12,848 bases of DNA, taken from NCBI GenBank assembly GCA_905197435.1, contig CAJJYX010000091.1:1-12848 (forward strand). The letters run 5' to 3'. This document shows, one piece after another, positions 1 to 6,615 of the stretch. The stretch is from an uncultured Bacteroides sp. (GTDB lineage Bacteria; Bacteroidota; Bacteroidia; Bacteroidales; Bacteroidaceae). The first letter of the stretch is position 1. Each line of letters starts with the position of its first letter. The notes under the pieces are model-generated. The model did no database searches and had not been told where the DNA came from. It was given only the letters and a program-made list of their open reading frames with translations. A program made the translations under genes and the position numbers.

Positions 1-79
1 TGAAACTTGGGACTTGGCTTATTTATTTCTATATCGGTTCTCATATTAATTGATATTGATATAATTAACGATGCAAAGG
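1..79. other. Left-edge AT-rich stretch downstream of murU-like gene
   Basis: This stretch is AT-rich and lies beyond the stop codon of the murU-like gene. On the minus strand an ATG at 44-42 opens a frame that runs to the window edge without a stop (begins MRTDIEINKPSPKF). It could be the start of a third gene of the operon, but 14 codons are too few to tell and no ribosome-binding site is visible. I see no clear terminator for the murU-like gene here. Confidence 0.25.
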
Positions 80-817
80 TTATGGATGGAAAAAACTTTC
101 CGCTTCAGCCAGCGTCTCCGGTTTTCCGATGTCGAACCATCGGAATCCTTTCAGCGGATAACCTTGTATGTGCGTCTTTGTGCAGGTGGACAGGTAGAAA
201 GGAATGATGGAGAACTTGCCGCTCCACCGTTCGTCCTCCATCAATCGGAAGAGGGTGGGAGAGATAACATGTATGCCTCCGAAAGCGAGTTCGCGGTATT
301 TTCCTTCCTGATAGTCAAAAGTTTCCGGCTTCACCTCGCCGGTGGACTTGTTGACCCAGCCATGCAGTTGGTAGTTGTCGTCAAACAAGAGATAGCGTGA
401 AGTCTTGCGCTCACTCACGAGCAGGGTCGATTCCGCATCACTCTCCAAGTGATGGTGATAGAATGCAGCGAGGTCAATGTCTGTCAGAATGTCTGCGTTG
501 TGCACAAGGAAAGGTTCTTGTCCGTCCAAGAAAGGACGCGCCTTCTTGATGCCTCCTCCGGTATCGAGCAGCATATCCCGTTCATCGCTGATGTGAATGT
601 CCACCCCGAAGTTGCTGTTGGCACGGAGGAAGTCGATAATCTGTTCCCCGAAGTGGTGGATGTTGACGGTGATGTCATTGAACCCAGCCTCCTTCAACCG
701 TAATATCACCCGTTCCAGCATCGGCTTTCCTGCCACGGGAACGAGTGCTTTGGGCATATTGTCTGTCAAAGGGCGCAGCCGGGTGCCCAGGCCGGCGGCG
801 AAAATCATAGCTTTCAT
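80..817 (-). CDS. murU: MurU-like sugar-1-phosphate nucleotidyltransferase
   Basis: This 245-residue protein is a GT-A-fold nucleotidyltransferase. It carries the nucleotide-binding signature GLGTRLRP (residues 9-16) with Lys23 in the following PKALVPV, the LDTGGGI motif (84-90), HNAD (106-109, metal-binding Asp in place of the usual NGD) and a C-terminal WFDIGKPETLAEAES segment (227-241). LxTGGGI and W-x-D-[IV]-G plus LAEAES resemble MurU of Pseudomonas, which makes UDP-MurNAc from MurNAc-1-phosphate and UTP. MurU is about 223 residues, so the size fits. The gene starts three bases after the stop of an AmgK-like kinase, the partner expected in the AmgK-MurU peptidoglycan salvage route. That pairing is the main reason to prefer MurU over a mannose- or glucose-1-phosphate nucleotidyltransferase. 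The family is certain; the exact sugar and nucleotide are inferred. Confidence 0.78.
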   Translation of the reverse strand: MKAMIFAAGLGTRLRPLTDNMPKALVPVAGKPMLERVILRLKEAGFNDITVNIHHFGEQIIDFLRANSNFGVDIHISDERDMLLDTGGGIKKARPFLDGQEPFLVHNADILTDIDLAAFYHHHLESDAESTLLVSERKTSRYLLFDDNYQLHGWVNKSTGEVKPETFDYQEGKYRELAFGGIHVISPTLFRLMEDERWSGKFSIIPFYLSTCTKTHIQGYPLKGFRWFDIGKPETLAEAESFFHP

Positions 818-820
818 TAA

Positions 821-2242
821 TTATTTAAACGTTTGTTCAATATTCTGTTCTCGATGAATCAGATTCACCTGCACGCCGAACTTCTTGTTAAGATGTTCTG
901 CCAGATGTTGTGCCGAATATACGGAGCGGTGCTGTCCTCCCGTGCAGCCGAAGCAGACTGACAGATTGGTGAAGCCGCGCTCCATGTAGCGCTTCACGGA
1001 AGCATCGACAAGGGCGTAGGCATGTTCCAGAAATACGGTTATCTCGCCGTCGTCTTCCAGGAAGCGGATAACGGGCTCGTCCAGTCCTGTGAAAGGCTTG
1101 TAGCGTTCGTATTTGCCGGGGTTGTTCACGGCACGGCAGTCAAAGACGAAGCCTCCGCCATTGCCTGTGGAATCTTCGGGAATGCCTTTCTTGTAGGCAA
1201 AGCTGGTGACTTTCACCACGAGGCGGCGCTTTTGCAGATCGTCTGTAAATTGCTTCAACTCGGTGAGCTCGCGCAGAATCCGGCAGAGGTAGGGATATTC
1301 GGGGTAGGGCTCCTGAAGCAGTTGTCGCAGGTTCTCGATGGCGAAGGGGACACTCTGTATGAAGTGAGGCTTCTTCTCGAAGTAACCGCGGAAGCCGTAG
1401 GCACCCAGCACCTGCATGGTGCGGAAGAGCACGAAGTGGCGCAGCTGGGCATAGAAATAAGCCTCGTCCACGGGTTGGTATTTGCGTAGGGCGTCGATGT
1501 ATTCCTTCAGCAGTTCTTGGCGGAGACTGTCCGGATAGTTGGCTTTGGCTTGCCACAGAAAGGAGGCCACATCATAATAGACCGGACCTTTACGCCCGCC
1601 CTGAAAGTCGATGAGCCAAGGTTCACCGTCCTTTATCATGATGTTGCGGCTCTGGAAGTCGCGGTACATGAAGGTGGCCGAGCTGCTGCGGAGCAACACG
1701 TCCGCCATCTTTTGAAAGTCGTCTTCCAGGCGGTCTTCTTGAAAGTCCATGCCCGTTGCTTTGAGGAAGCAGTATTTAAAGTAGTTCAAGTCCCACAGGA
1801 TACTGCGGCTGTTGAACTCAGCCTGCGGGTAGCAGTAGGAGAAGTCCATGCCGTCGGCTCCGGCAAACTGCACGGCAGGCAGCAGGCGGATGGCCTTGCG
1901 TAGCAACTGCTTCTCTTCCTCGCCGAATACGCTGGACTTGCGACCCTTTTCGATGGCATTGAAGAGGAGTGAGTCGCCTAAGTCCTCCTGAAGGTAATAG
2001 ATGTTGTCTTCGGAGCGGATGAATACCTGTGGTACGGGCAGTCCCTTCTGGCGGAAGTGCTCTGCCATGTAGAGGAAAGCGCGGTTTTCCTCTACAGATT
2101 CACCGCTTACTCCAATCAGGGTAGGGCTTCCGTGGAGGCGGAAGTAGCGGCGGTTTGAACCTGAGGAGGGGAGTTCATCAATCTGTTCCGGTTCGTGCCC
2201 GGTATGTGCGATGTAGAGTTTTTTGAGTTCTTCGGTTATCAT
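821..2242 (-). CDS. amgK: AmgK-like amino-sugar kinase fused to RapZ C-terminal domain
   Basis: This protein has two domains (473 residues from the ATG at 2242). Residues 1 to about 330 are an aminoglycoside-phosphotransferase-type kinase: a Gly/Ser-rich loop (SSGSNRRYFRL, 26-36), the catalytic loop YRDFQSRN (193-200, Asp195 as base, Asn200) and the metal-binding DFQ (212-214). Residues about 339-466 match the C-terminal domain of RapZ: SFAYKKGIP (347-355), FDCR (367-370), TGLDEP (385-390) and CTGGQHRSVY (433-442). In E. coli that domain binds GlcN6P and the sRNAs GlmY/GlmZ. The RapZ N-terminal P-loop half is absent. AmgK phosphorylates MurNAc and GlcNAc at the anomeric position, and a MurU-like gene follows after three bases. 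A longer start at 2296 is possible, but it would place the coding region over the likely promoter and add a poorly conserved-looking leader, so I chose 2242. Substrate and sensing role are inferred. Confidence 0.78.
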   Translation of the reverse strand: MITEELKKLYIAHTGHEPEQIDELPSSGSNRRYFRLHGSPTLIGVSGESVEENRAFLYMAEHFRQKGLPVPQVFIRSEDNIYYLQEDLGDSLLFNAIEKGRKSSVFGEEEKQLLRKAIRLLPAVQFAGADGMDFSYCYPQAEFNSRSILWDLNYFKYCFLKATGMDFQEDRLEDDFQKMADVLLRSSSATFMYRDFQSRNIMIKDGEPWLIDFQGGRKGPVYYDVASFLWQAKANYPDSLRQELLKEYIDALRKYQPVDEAYFYAQLRHFVLFRTMQVLGAYGFRGYFEKKPHFIQSVPFAIENLRQLLQEPYPEYPYLCRILRELTELKQFTDDLQKRRLVVKVTSFAYKKGIPEDSTGNGGGFVFDCRAVNNPGKYERYKPFTGLDEPVIRFLEDDGEITVFLEHAYALVDASVKRYMERGFTNLSVCFGCTGGQHRSVYSAQHLAEHLNKKFGVQVNLIHREQNIEQTFK

Positions 2243-2265
2243 GGTGGTATGTTCTATTTTTGCGG

Positions 2266-2296
2266 CTAAGATAAAGCTTTTGAACGAAGTTGGCAA
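2266..2296 (-). promoter_or_regulatory. Possible promoter of the amgK-murU unit
   Basis: Reading the minus strand, TTG (2296-2294) is followed after 20 bases by TATCTTAG (2273-2266). This has one mismatch to the Bacteroides -7 consensus TAnnTTTG. Transcription would begin around 2258, giving a leader of about 15 bases to the ATG at 2242. Its -33 end overlaps that of the divergent promoter for the acetyltransferase gene. Confidence 0.4.
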
Positions 2297-2299
2297 CTT
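2287..2299. repeat. 13-base palindrome between divergent promoters
   Basis: AAGTTG-G-CAACTT is a perfect inverted repeat with 6-base arms and a single central base. It covers the -33 ends of both divergent promoter candidates, where a repressor or activator could control both units. It is short enough that chance cannot be excluded. Confidence 0.4.
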
Positions 2300-2323
2300 A
2301 TACTGATAATTGTACTAACTTTG
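2290..2323 (+). promoter_or_regulatory. Bacteroides-type promoter for GNAT-cbiA
   Basis: TTGG at 2290-2293 is followed after 22 bases by TAACTTTG (2316-2323), an exact match to the Bacteroides -7 consensus TAnnTTTG. Initiation would be near 2330, about 17 bases before the acetyltransferase ATG. The -33 element is imperfect and the spacing slightly long. Confidence 0.55.
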
Positions 2324-2346
2324 TGGTTATAATATAAACTGCAATT

Positions 2347-2832
2347 ATGATTAGAAAAGTAAAACCGGAAGATGACGTAAAGGCGATAACGGAGATTTAT
2401 AACGGGTACGTTTTACATACGGTGGTGACGTTTGATATGAAACCGTTATCCGTGGAAGAGATGCTTTCGCGTATAATCGGGATAACAGCCCGATACCCTT
2501 ATTTTGTGTATGAAGTGGAACAGCAGGTGGTGGGATACTGCTATGCCCATGCCTGGAAAGAGAAGGCTGCTTATGCCGGTACCCTGGAAACGACCGTCTA
2601 CCTGCATCCGGAATATCGGGGACGGGGGATAGGCAGGCAGCTTATGGTAGAGTTGATAGAGGCTTGCCGTTCTGGAAATTACAGCGCGCTGATAGCTTGT
2701 ATCACCGATGGGAACGAAGCCAGCCGGACTTTACACCTTAACCTCGGCTTTAAGCATGTGTCCCATTTCGAGAAAGTCGGCCTGAAATTCGACCGCTTGT
2801 TGGATGTCGATGATTATGAACTGATTATATAA
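2347..2832 (+). CDS. GNAT N-acetyltransferase, PAT/Bar-like family
   Basis: This 161-residue protein is a single GNAT domain. The acetyl-CoA pyrophosphate-binding loop is RGRGIG (91-96), preceded by a beta strand with VYLHPEY (84-90). NEASRTLHLNLGF (123-135) and the C-terminal VGLKFDRLLDVDDYEL (144-159) match the pattern of the phosphinothricin/methionine-sulfoximine acetyltransferase group (GxKFxRWLDV...L), where the tail helps form the substrate site. Members acetylate the amino group of small amino-acid analogues, and the natural substrate of gut homologues is often unknown. The length is normal for the family. The gene follows a Bacteroides-type promoter and ends 12 bases before cbiA, so the two are probably co-transcribed, with no obvious functional link. 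Resistance activity should not be assumed from the family name. Confidence 0.85.
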   Translation: MIRKVKPEDDVKAITEIYNGYVLHTVVTFDMKPLSVEEMLSRIIGITARYPYFVYEVEQQVVGYCYAHAWKEKAAYAGTLETTVYLHPEYRGRGIGRQLMVELIEACRSGNYSALIACITDGNEASRTLHLNLGFKHVSHFEKVGLKFDRLLDVDDYELII

Positions 2833-2844
2833 AGTAGCGAGACG

Positions 2845-4251
2845 ATGAGAAATATTTCCCGATTTTTGATTGCCGCCCCCACGTCGGGTAGTGGAAAGAC
2901 CACTGTCAGCCGTGGACTGATGGCATTGTTTGTGAAGAAGGGGCTGAAGGTGCAACCTTTTAAATGCGGTCCCGACTATATAGACACCAAATATCACGAG
3001 GCAGTGTGTGCCCGTCCCTCCATTAATTTGGATACTTTTATGGCATCCAAGGAACATGTCGTTGAGTTGTATGCACGCTATTCGGCAGATGCCGACGTTG
3101 CTGTGGTCGAGGGGATGATGGGCATGTTCGACGGGTACGACCGCGACCGGGGTTCGTCGGCGGAAGTGGCACGGCTGCTGGGCATCCCCGTGGTGTTGGT
3201 GGTCGATGCCAAGTCGGCTGCCTATTCCATGGCTCCTTTATTGTCGGGGTTCATCAATTTCCGTCCGGATATACGTGTGGCGGGTGTTATCTTCAATCGT
3301 GTCGGTTCGCCTCGCCACTACCGGATGTTGCAGGAGGTCTGTGAGGACTTGAACGTGACTTGTCTGGGCTATCTGCCCAAACAAAAAGAATTAGAGCAGG
3401 AGTCGCGCCATCTGGGACTTGATTTCAGCCGCTCTAAGGAAACGGAAGGGGTGGATATGTTGGCAAGGCTGCTGGAGGAACATGTAGACTGGAACCTGCT
3501 GCTTGGGAAGACTGCGTTTCCGTTGCCTGCGGTTGCAGTGGAGGAGCCGGTGCTATCAGAGTCGGGAAAGCTGCATATCTCGGTGGCGCGCAATGAAGAA
3601 TCCTTCTCTTTCATCTATGCGGAGCATCTGGATATTCTGCACCGTCTGGGCACGGTCACTTTTTTCAATCCGGAGCATGACCGGGCTATTCCGCAAGAAA
3701 CGGATTTGCTTTATCTGCCCGGTGGCTACCCCGAGAACCGTATAGAGGAGCTTGCCGGAGCACGGCTTGCCAAGGAGTCTATCCGCAGTTATATAGAGGC
3801 CGGTGGCAGGACACTGGCAGAATGCGGGGGGATGATATATCTTTCGCAGTCCGTCCTTTCTGATAGGGATACGGATGGGGGAGGCAGTGATACAGATGGA
3901 AGAAGCGCCGGGAGTAGTGTAGGTAATATCGGAAATGAGATGGCAGGAGTATTACCTTTCAGCATTACGAACGAGCGTAAACGCAGGAGGCTGACATTGG
4001 GATACCGCTGGTTTGACTATAACGGATGGCGGCTTAAAGGGCATGAATTCCATTATACGCAGTTTGCCGTGCCCGAGGCTGGTGGAAAAGAAGGTGGTGC
4101 GTGCAGTCTTCCTCCCTCGATTGCGCAGGTCTACAATACCAAAGGAGAGAAGGTAACCACTCCCGTCTTTCGCTATAAGAACCTGATAGCCAGTTATACG
4201 CATCTGTATTGGGGCGAGACGAATGTGATGTCTTTGTTCGGTGGAACCTAA
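2845..4251 (+). CDS. cbiA: Cobyrinate a,c-diamide synthase (CbiA/CobB)
   Basis: This 468-residue enzyme uses glutamine and ATP to amidate the a and c side chains of (hydrogeno)cobyrinic acid in cobalamin synthesis. The N-terminal dethiobiotin-synthetase-like domain has the P-loop APTSGSGKTT (11-20), FKCGPDYID (39-47) and VEGMMGMFDG (88-97). The C-terminal class I glutamine amidotransferase domain has LYLPGGYPE (289-297), the nucleophile Cys327 in AECGGMIYL, GHEFHY (399-404) and the late His453 in ASYTHLYW. All key residues are present, so it should be active. About 26 residues rich in Gly, Asp and Ser (340-365) interrupt the amidotransferase domain just after the nucleophile elbow. It is probably co-transcribed with the preceding acetyltransferase gene. 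No other early corrin genes lie nearby, but an adenosyltransferase that can act on the CbiA product sits about 6.5 kb downstream. Confidence 0.95.
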   Translation: MRNISRFLIAAPTSGSGKTTVSRGLMALFVKKGLKVQPFKCGPDYIDTKYHEAVCARPSINLDTFMASKEHVVELYARYSADADVAVVEGMMGMFDGYDRDRGSSAEVARLLGIPVVLVVDAKSAAYSMAPLLSGFINFRPDIRVAGVIFNRVGSPRHYRMLQEVCEDLNVTCLGYLPKQKELEQESRHLGLDFSRSKETEGVDMLARLLEEHVDWNLLLGKTAFPLPAVAVEEPVLSESGKLHISVARNEESFSFIYAEHLDILHRLGTVTFFNPEHDRAIPQETDLLYLPGGYPENRIEELAGARLAKESIRSYIEAGGRTLAECGGMIYLSQSVLSDRDTDGGGSDTDGRSAGSSVGNIGNEMAGVLPFSITNERKRRRLTLGYRWFDYNGWRLKGHEFHYTQFAVPEAGGKEGGACSLPPSIAQVYNTKGEKVTTPVFRYKNLIASYTHLYWGETNVMSLFGGT

Positions 4252-4274
4252 TCTTGTAAAAACTCCTTTGAACC

Positions 4275-4302
4275 GGTTTGTTTTAGTGAACAAATTTATT
4301 TA
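4275..4302 (+). terminator. Weak stem-loop after cbiA, possible terminator
   Basis: TTTGTT (4277-4282) and AACAAA (4289-4294) form a 6-base-pair stem with a 6-base loop, extendable by two G-T pairs, followed by the T-rich TTTATTTAT. The stem has only one G-C pair, so termination is likely inefficient. It is the only terminator-like structure between cbiA and the recombinase gene. Confidence 0.35.
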
Positions 4303-4418
4303 TCCCGATGTATTCTTTATAATTTTCTTATATACTTTACTTTGTACTCATAAATTTTCCCCATCAACGTGGTCGTTTCAAGATATGCGTAGGGTGCGGA
4401 TTTGAAAATCAGATTATT
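4303..4418 (+). promoter_or_regulatory. Intergenic leader of the recombinase gene, weak promoter candidate
   Basis: This AT-rich segment precedes the recombinase ATG at 4419. TTACTTTG at 4337-4344 differs from the Bacteroides -7 consensus at one position, but there is no good TTTG at the expected distance upstream. It may hold the promoter for the recombinase and, by read-through, the fimbrial genes. No long inverted repeats flank it, so I see no clear invertible promoter. Confidence 0.3.
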
Positions 4419-5465
4419 ATGAGTAAAAAAGAAAAGAATGTAGAAATGGGGGGACCCATGAAGATGCCGGATTTGGCATCTTATATGCAGACGGTGATTG
4501 AGCAGTTGGAAGCGGATAAGAAGCGCTCGGCGGCACATACATATACGTATGCGTTGAAATCTATCGCGGAGTTTTATGGTGGGGCAGGAATGCCGATGCC
4601 GGTGGACGAGGTCTTTACGCCAGGCAGGTTGAAGGAGTATGAAGAATGGATGAGGCGGGAAGGAATGAGAAAGTGGAAAAGAGAACCTAAGGGATTGAGC
4701 CTGAACACTATTTCTACCTATATGCGGAACTTGAAGGCGGTATATCATCGGATGGTCGGTGAAAATGTGTTGCCCTATAATCCGAAATTATTTGATGACG
4801 TGTATACAAAGGTGGAAGCACAGACTAAACGGGCGCTGGAATTGGAACAGATGAGTACATTGCTGTGTGCAGACTTTGGAAAATTGCCTTTAAATCTGCG
4901 GTGTGCATTGGCTTATTTTTTATTGATGTTCCTATTCCGGGGAATGCCGTTCATTGACCTCGCTTATCTGCGTAAACAAGATGTGAAAGGGAATCGCATT
5001 GTATATAGCCGTCACAAAACAGGACGGCAGATGACGGTGCGTATTTCCAAAGAAGCGGCGGAACTGATGAAAGAGTTTAAAAGCAGGAATCCGGATTCTA
5101 TCTATCTCTTTCCGATTCTATATAGGCAAGAGAGCAAGAAGGGACGGGGTGGGAAGATGAAGAAGGATAAGGAACTGTATATGGACTATCTTCGGGCTCT
5201 TCGTAATTTCAATCTGAAGCTTGAAAAAATAGCGTCCCTGCTACTACCCGGTGTGAAGCTCAGCTCATACGTGGCCCGCCATACGTGGGCTACGTTGGCT
5301 TTTCATGCAGGAATGAGTATCGGTATCATCAGCAAAGCATTGGGCCATTTCTCTATCAAAGTGACGGAAACATACCTGAAACCTTTTGAGAATGAAAAGG
5401 TGGATGCGGCCAATGAAGAATTGATAATCTCGGTTGCAAGATATAGTGAAAAGAAAGTGGCATGA
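4419..5465 (+). CDS. Tyrosine recombinase (phage-type integrase), fimbrial-locus associated
   Basis: This 348-residue site-specific recombinase has an N-terminal SAM-like core-binding region (about 17-120) and a C-terminal catalytic domain. Visible catalytic residues are Arg174 (FRGMPFIDLAYLR), Lys200 (RHKTGR), Arg287 in SYVARHTWAT, His310 in ALGHFS and the nucleophile Tyr319 in TETYL. The first His of the usual HxxR box is Tyr284, as is common in Bacteroidales integrases. Length and organisation are typical, and the gene appears intact. It sits directly upstream of the fimbrial genes, same strand, 75 bases from the anchor gene. Such enzymes can integrate elements or invert promoter segments; which applies here is not evident. 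Base composition is lower in G+C than in cbiA upstream, in keeping with the fimbrial genes. Confidence 0.9.
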   Translation: MSKKEKNVEMGGPMKMPDLASYMQTVIEQLEADKKRSAAHTYTYALKSIAEFYGGAGMPMPVDEVFTPGRLKEYEEWMRREGMRKWKREPKGLSLNTISTYMRNLKAVYHRMVGENVLPYNPKLFDDVYTKVEAQTKRALELEQMSTLLCADFGKLPLNLRCALAYFLLMFLFRGMPFIDLAYLRKQDVKGNRIVYSRHKTGRQMTVRISKEAAELMKEFKSRNPDSIYLFPILYRQESKKGRGGKMKKDKELYMDYLRALRNFNLKLEKIASLLLPGVKLSSYVARHTWATLAFHAGMSIGIISKALGHFSIKVTETYLKPFENEKVDAANEELIISVARYSEKKVA

Positions 5466-5501
5466 AAAATGCCGTCTGACAATGGCTCTGGTAAGGGAAG
5501 T

Positions 5502-5518
5502 GTTACTTGGTAAGTAAC
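5502..5518. repeat. Short perfect inverted repeat between recombinase and anchor genes
   Basis: GTTACTT-GGT-AAGTAAC is a perfect 7-base inverted repeat with a 3-base loop, 37 bases past the recombinase stop and 22 bases before the anchor ATG. No T-run follows, so it is not a classic terminator. It could be an RNA hairpin that separates expression of the two genes, or a protein-binding site, possibly for the recombinase. No Bacteroides promoter consensus is seen in this 75-base gap. Confidence 0.5.
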
Positions 5519-5540
5519 GGCTTAATAAAGCAAATTATAA

Positions 5541-6584
5541 ATGATGCTTATAAATATAAAACACTTACTTTCTGCATTGAGAAACATGCTGCTATTGTGG
5601 GTGTTTTATAGTTTCGTTTTCTTCATGTCAGTTGCTTGCAACCATCGTGAGCAGTTTTACTCCCTTGAGACCGAAATCATGATCTGTGCCAATTGGAGCC
5701 GGTCGGGATTGAACGAAAAGGAACAGGATTATGGTGCCACCACTGTATTCTACCCTACGGATGGCAGTATTCCCATTGTGGTGTTGATGGGCGACCGAAT
5801 GTATAAGACTGTGTATCTGAAAGAAGGATGTTATGACGTCATCCTCTTCAACCGTTCATTTGATGATTTTGGTAACCTCGGCTTTAGGGGAGAAGATGCC
5901 TACCGGACGTTGGAGGCACATGTCAAAAATGTGGTGACAAAGGATGAACCAGCTGCAGAGATAATCATTACGGATAGTCCAGACGAACTTGCAGTTGATT
6001 GTATGGACGGTTTTGAAGTGACTTCAGGCATGTCGGGAAATTATTTATCGATTATGGCTAACCGGAGTGGCAAAAAAAATGCCGATAGTAAAAATGCTTG
6101 CCAACTCTGTTTCTCTCCTCAAAAGCTGACTCAAAAGATAACGGTTAAAATTCACATCAAAGGGATGAACAATATACGTAATGCTACTTGTAAACTGGAC
6201 GGCATTGCAGAATCTGTGTCTCTCGCTTCTGGACAGATTTCTGAAAAAACTGTGGCGCAGGAGTTCTGTTTGAGCAATTTCGCTTATGATTCCGGATCGG
6301 TGACGGATGGAATATTAAGCGCTACTATCAGTGTGTTGGGGTTTGATACGGGGATTTCGCATAATCTGCATTTGAAAGCAGAGTTGATGGACGGGAAAAC
6401 CACATTTGAAGAAGATTTTGACGACCTGAAAATAAGTCGGGTAGAAGAAGGCGGAAGAATGAGCTTTTTCATCGACATGACGTGCGAAGAAAATGTACCT
6501 GATGTGGAAGTTGAAGGAAGTTCGGGCTTTGATGCCAATGTGGATGACTGGGATGATGAAGTGAACAGTGATATAGATATTTGA
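5541..6584 (+). CDS. DUF5119/FimB-Mfa2-like fimbrial anchor lipoprotein
   Basis: This 347-residue lipoprotein starts with a long hydrophobic signal ending in the lipobox SVAC (Cys33). The N-terminal half shows the pattern of the DUF5119/FimB-Mfa2 group: a Trp in an early strand (ICANWS), FYPTDGSIP, and LKEGCYDVILFNRSFDDFGNLGF followed by an AYRTLEA segment. In P. gingivalis the equivalent Mfa2/FimB lipoproteins remain in the outer membrane and anchor the fimbria and limit its length. The usual position as an early gene of the fimbrial cluster fits. Unlike the next three proteins it has no T-K or T-R site shortly after the lipobox, in keeping with an unprocessed anchor. The C-terminus is strongly acidic (DDWDDEVNSDIDI). 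ATG at 5541 and 5544 are both possible starts. The family call is by pattern, without a profile search. Confidence 0.72.
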   Translation: MMLINIKHLLSALRNMLLLWVFYSFVFFMSVACNHREQFYSLETEIMICANWSRSGLNEKEQDYGATTVFYPTDGSIPIVVLMGDRMYKTVYLKEGCYDVILFNRSFDDFGNLGFRGEDAYRTLEAHVKNVVTKDEPAAEIIITDSPDELAVDCMDGFEVTSGMSGNYLSIMANRSGKKNADSKNACQLCFSPQKLTQKITVKIHIKGMNNIRNATCKLDGIAESVSLASGQISEKTVAQEFCLSNFAYDSGSVTDGILSATISVLGFDTGISHNLHLKAELMDGKTTFEEDFDDLKISRVEEGGRMSFFIDMTCEENVPDVEVEGSSGFDANVDDWDDEVNSDIDI

Positions 6585-6615
6585 GGCTATAATATTAATT
6601 AATAATGAACAGAAG

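Noticed and set aside
1022..1489. Long open frames on the strand opposite the kinase, pncB and cbiA genes
   Set aside because: They lie antisense to clearly conserved genes in G+C-rich DNA and show no recognisable motifs.
2243..2296. Upstream ATG adding 18 residues to the kinase-RapZ fusion
   Set aside because: The extension overlaps both divergent promoter candidates and precedes a good kinase N-terminus at the ATG at 2242.
4292..4357. AAATTTAT (4292-4299) and ATAAATTT (4350-4357) as inverted repeats of an invertible promoter
   Set aside because: Only 8 bases, fully A/T in an AT-rich region, and only 50 bases apart; known Bacteroides invertible promoters have longer, more specific repeats.
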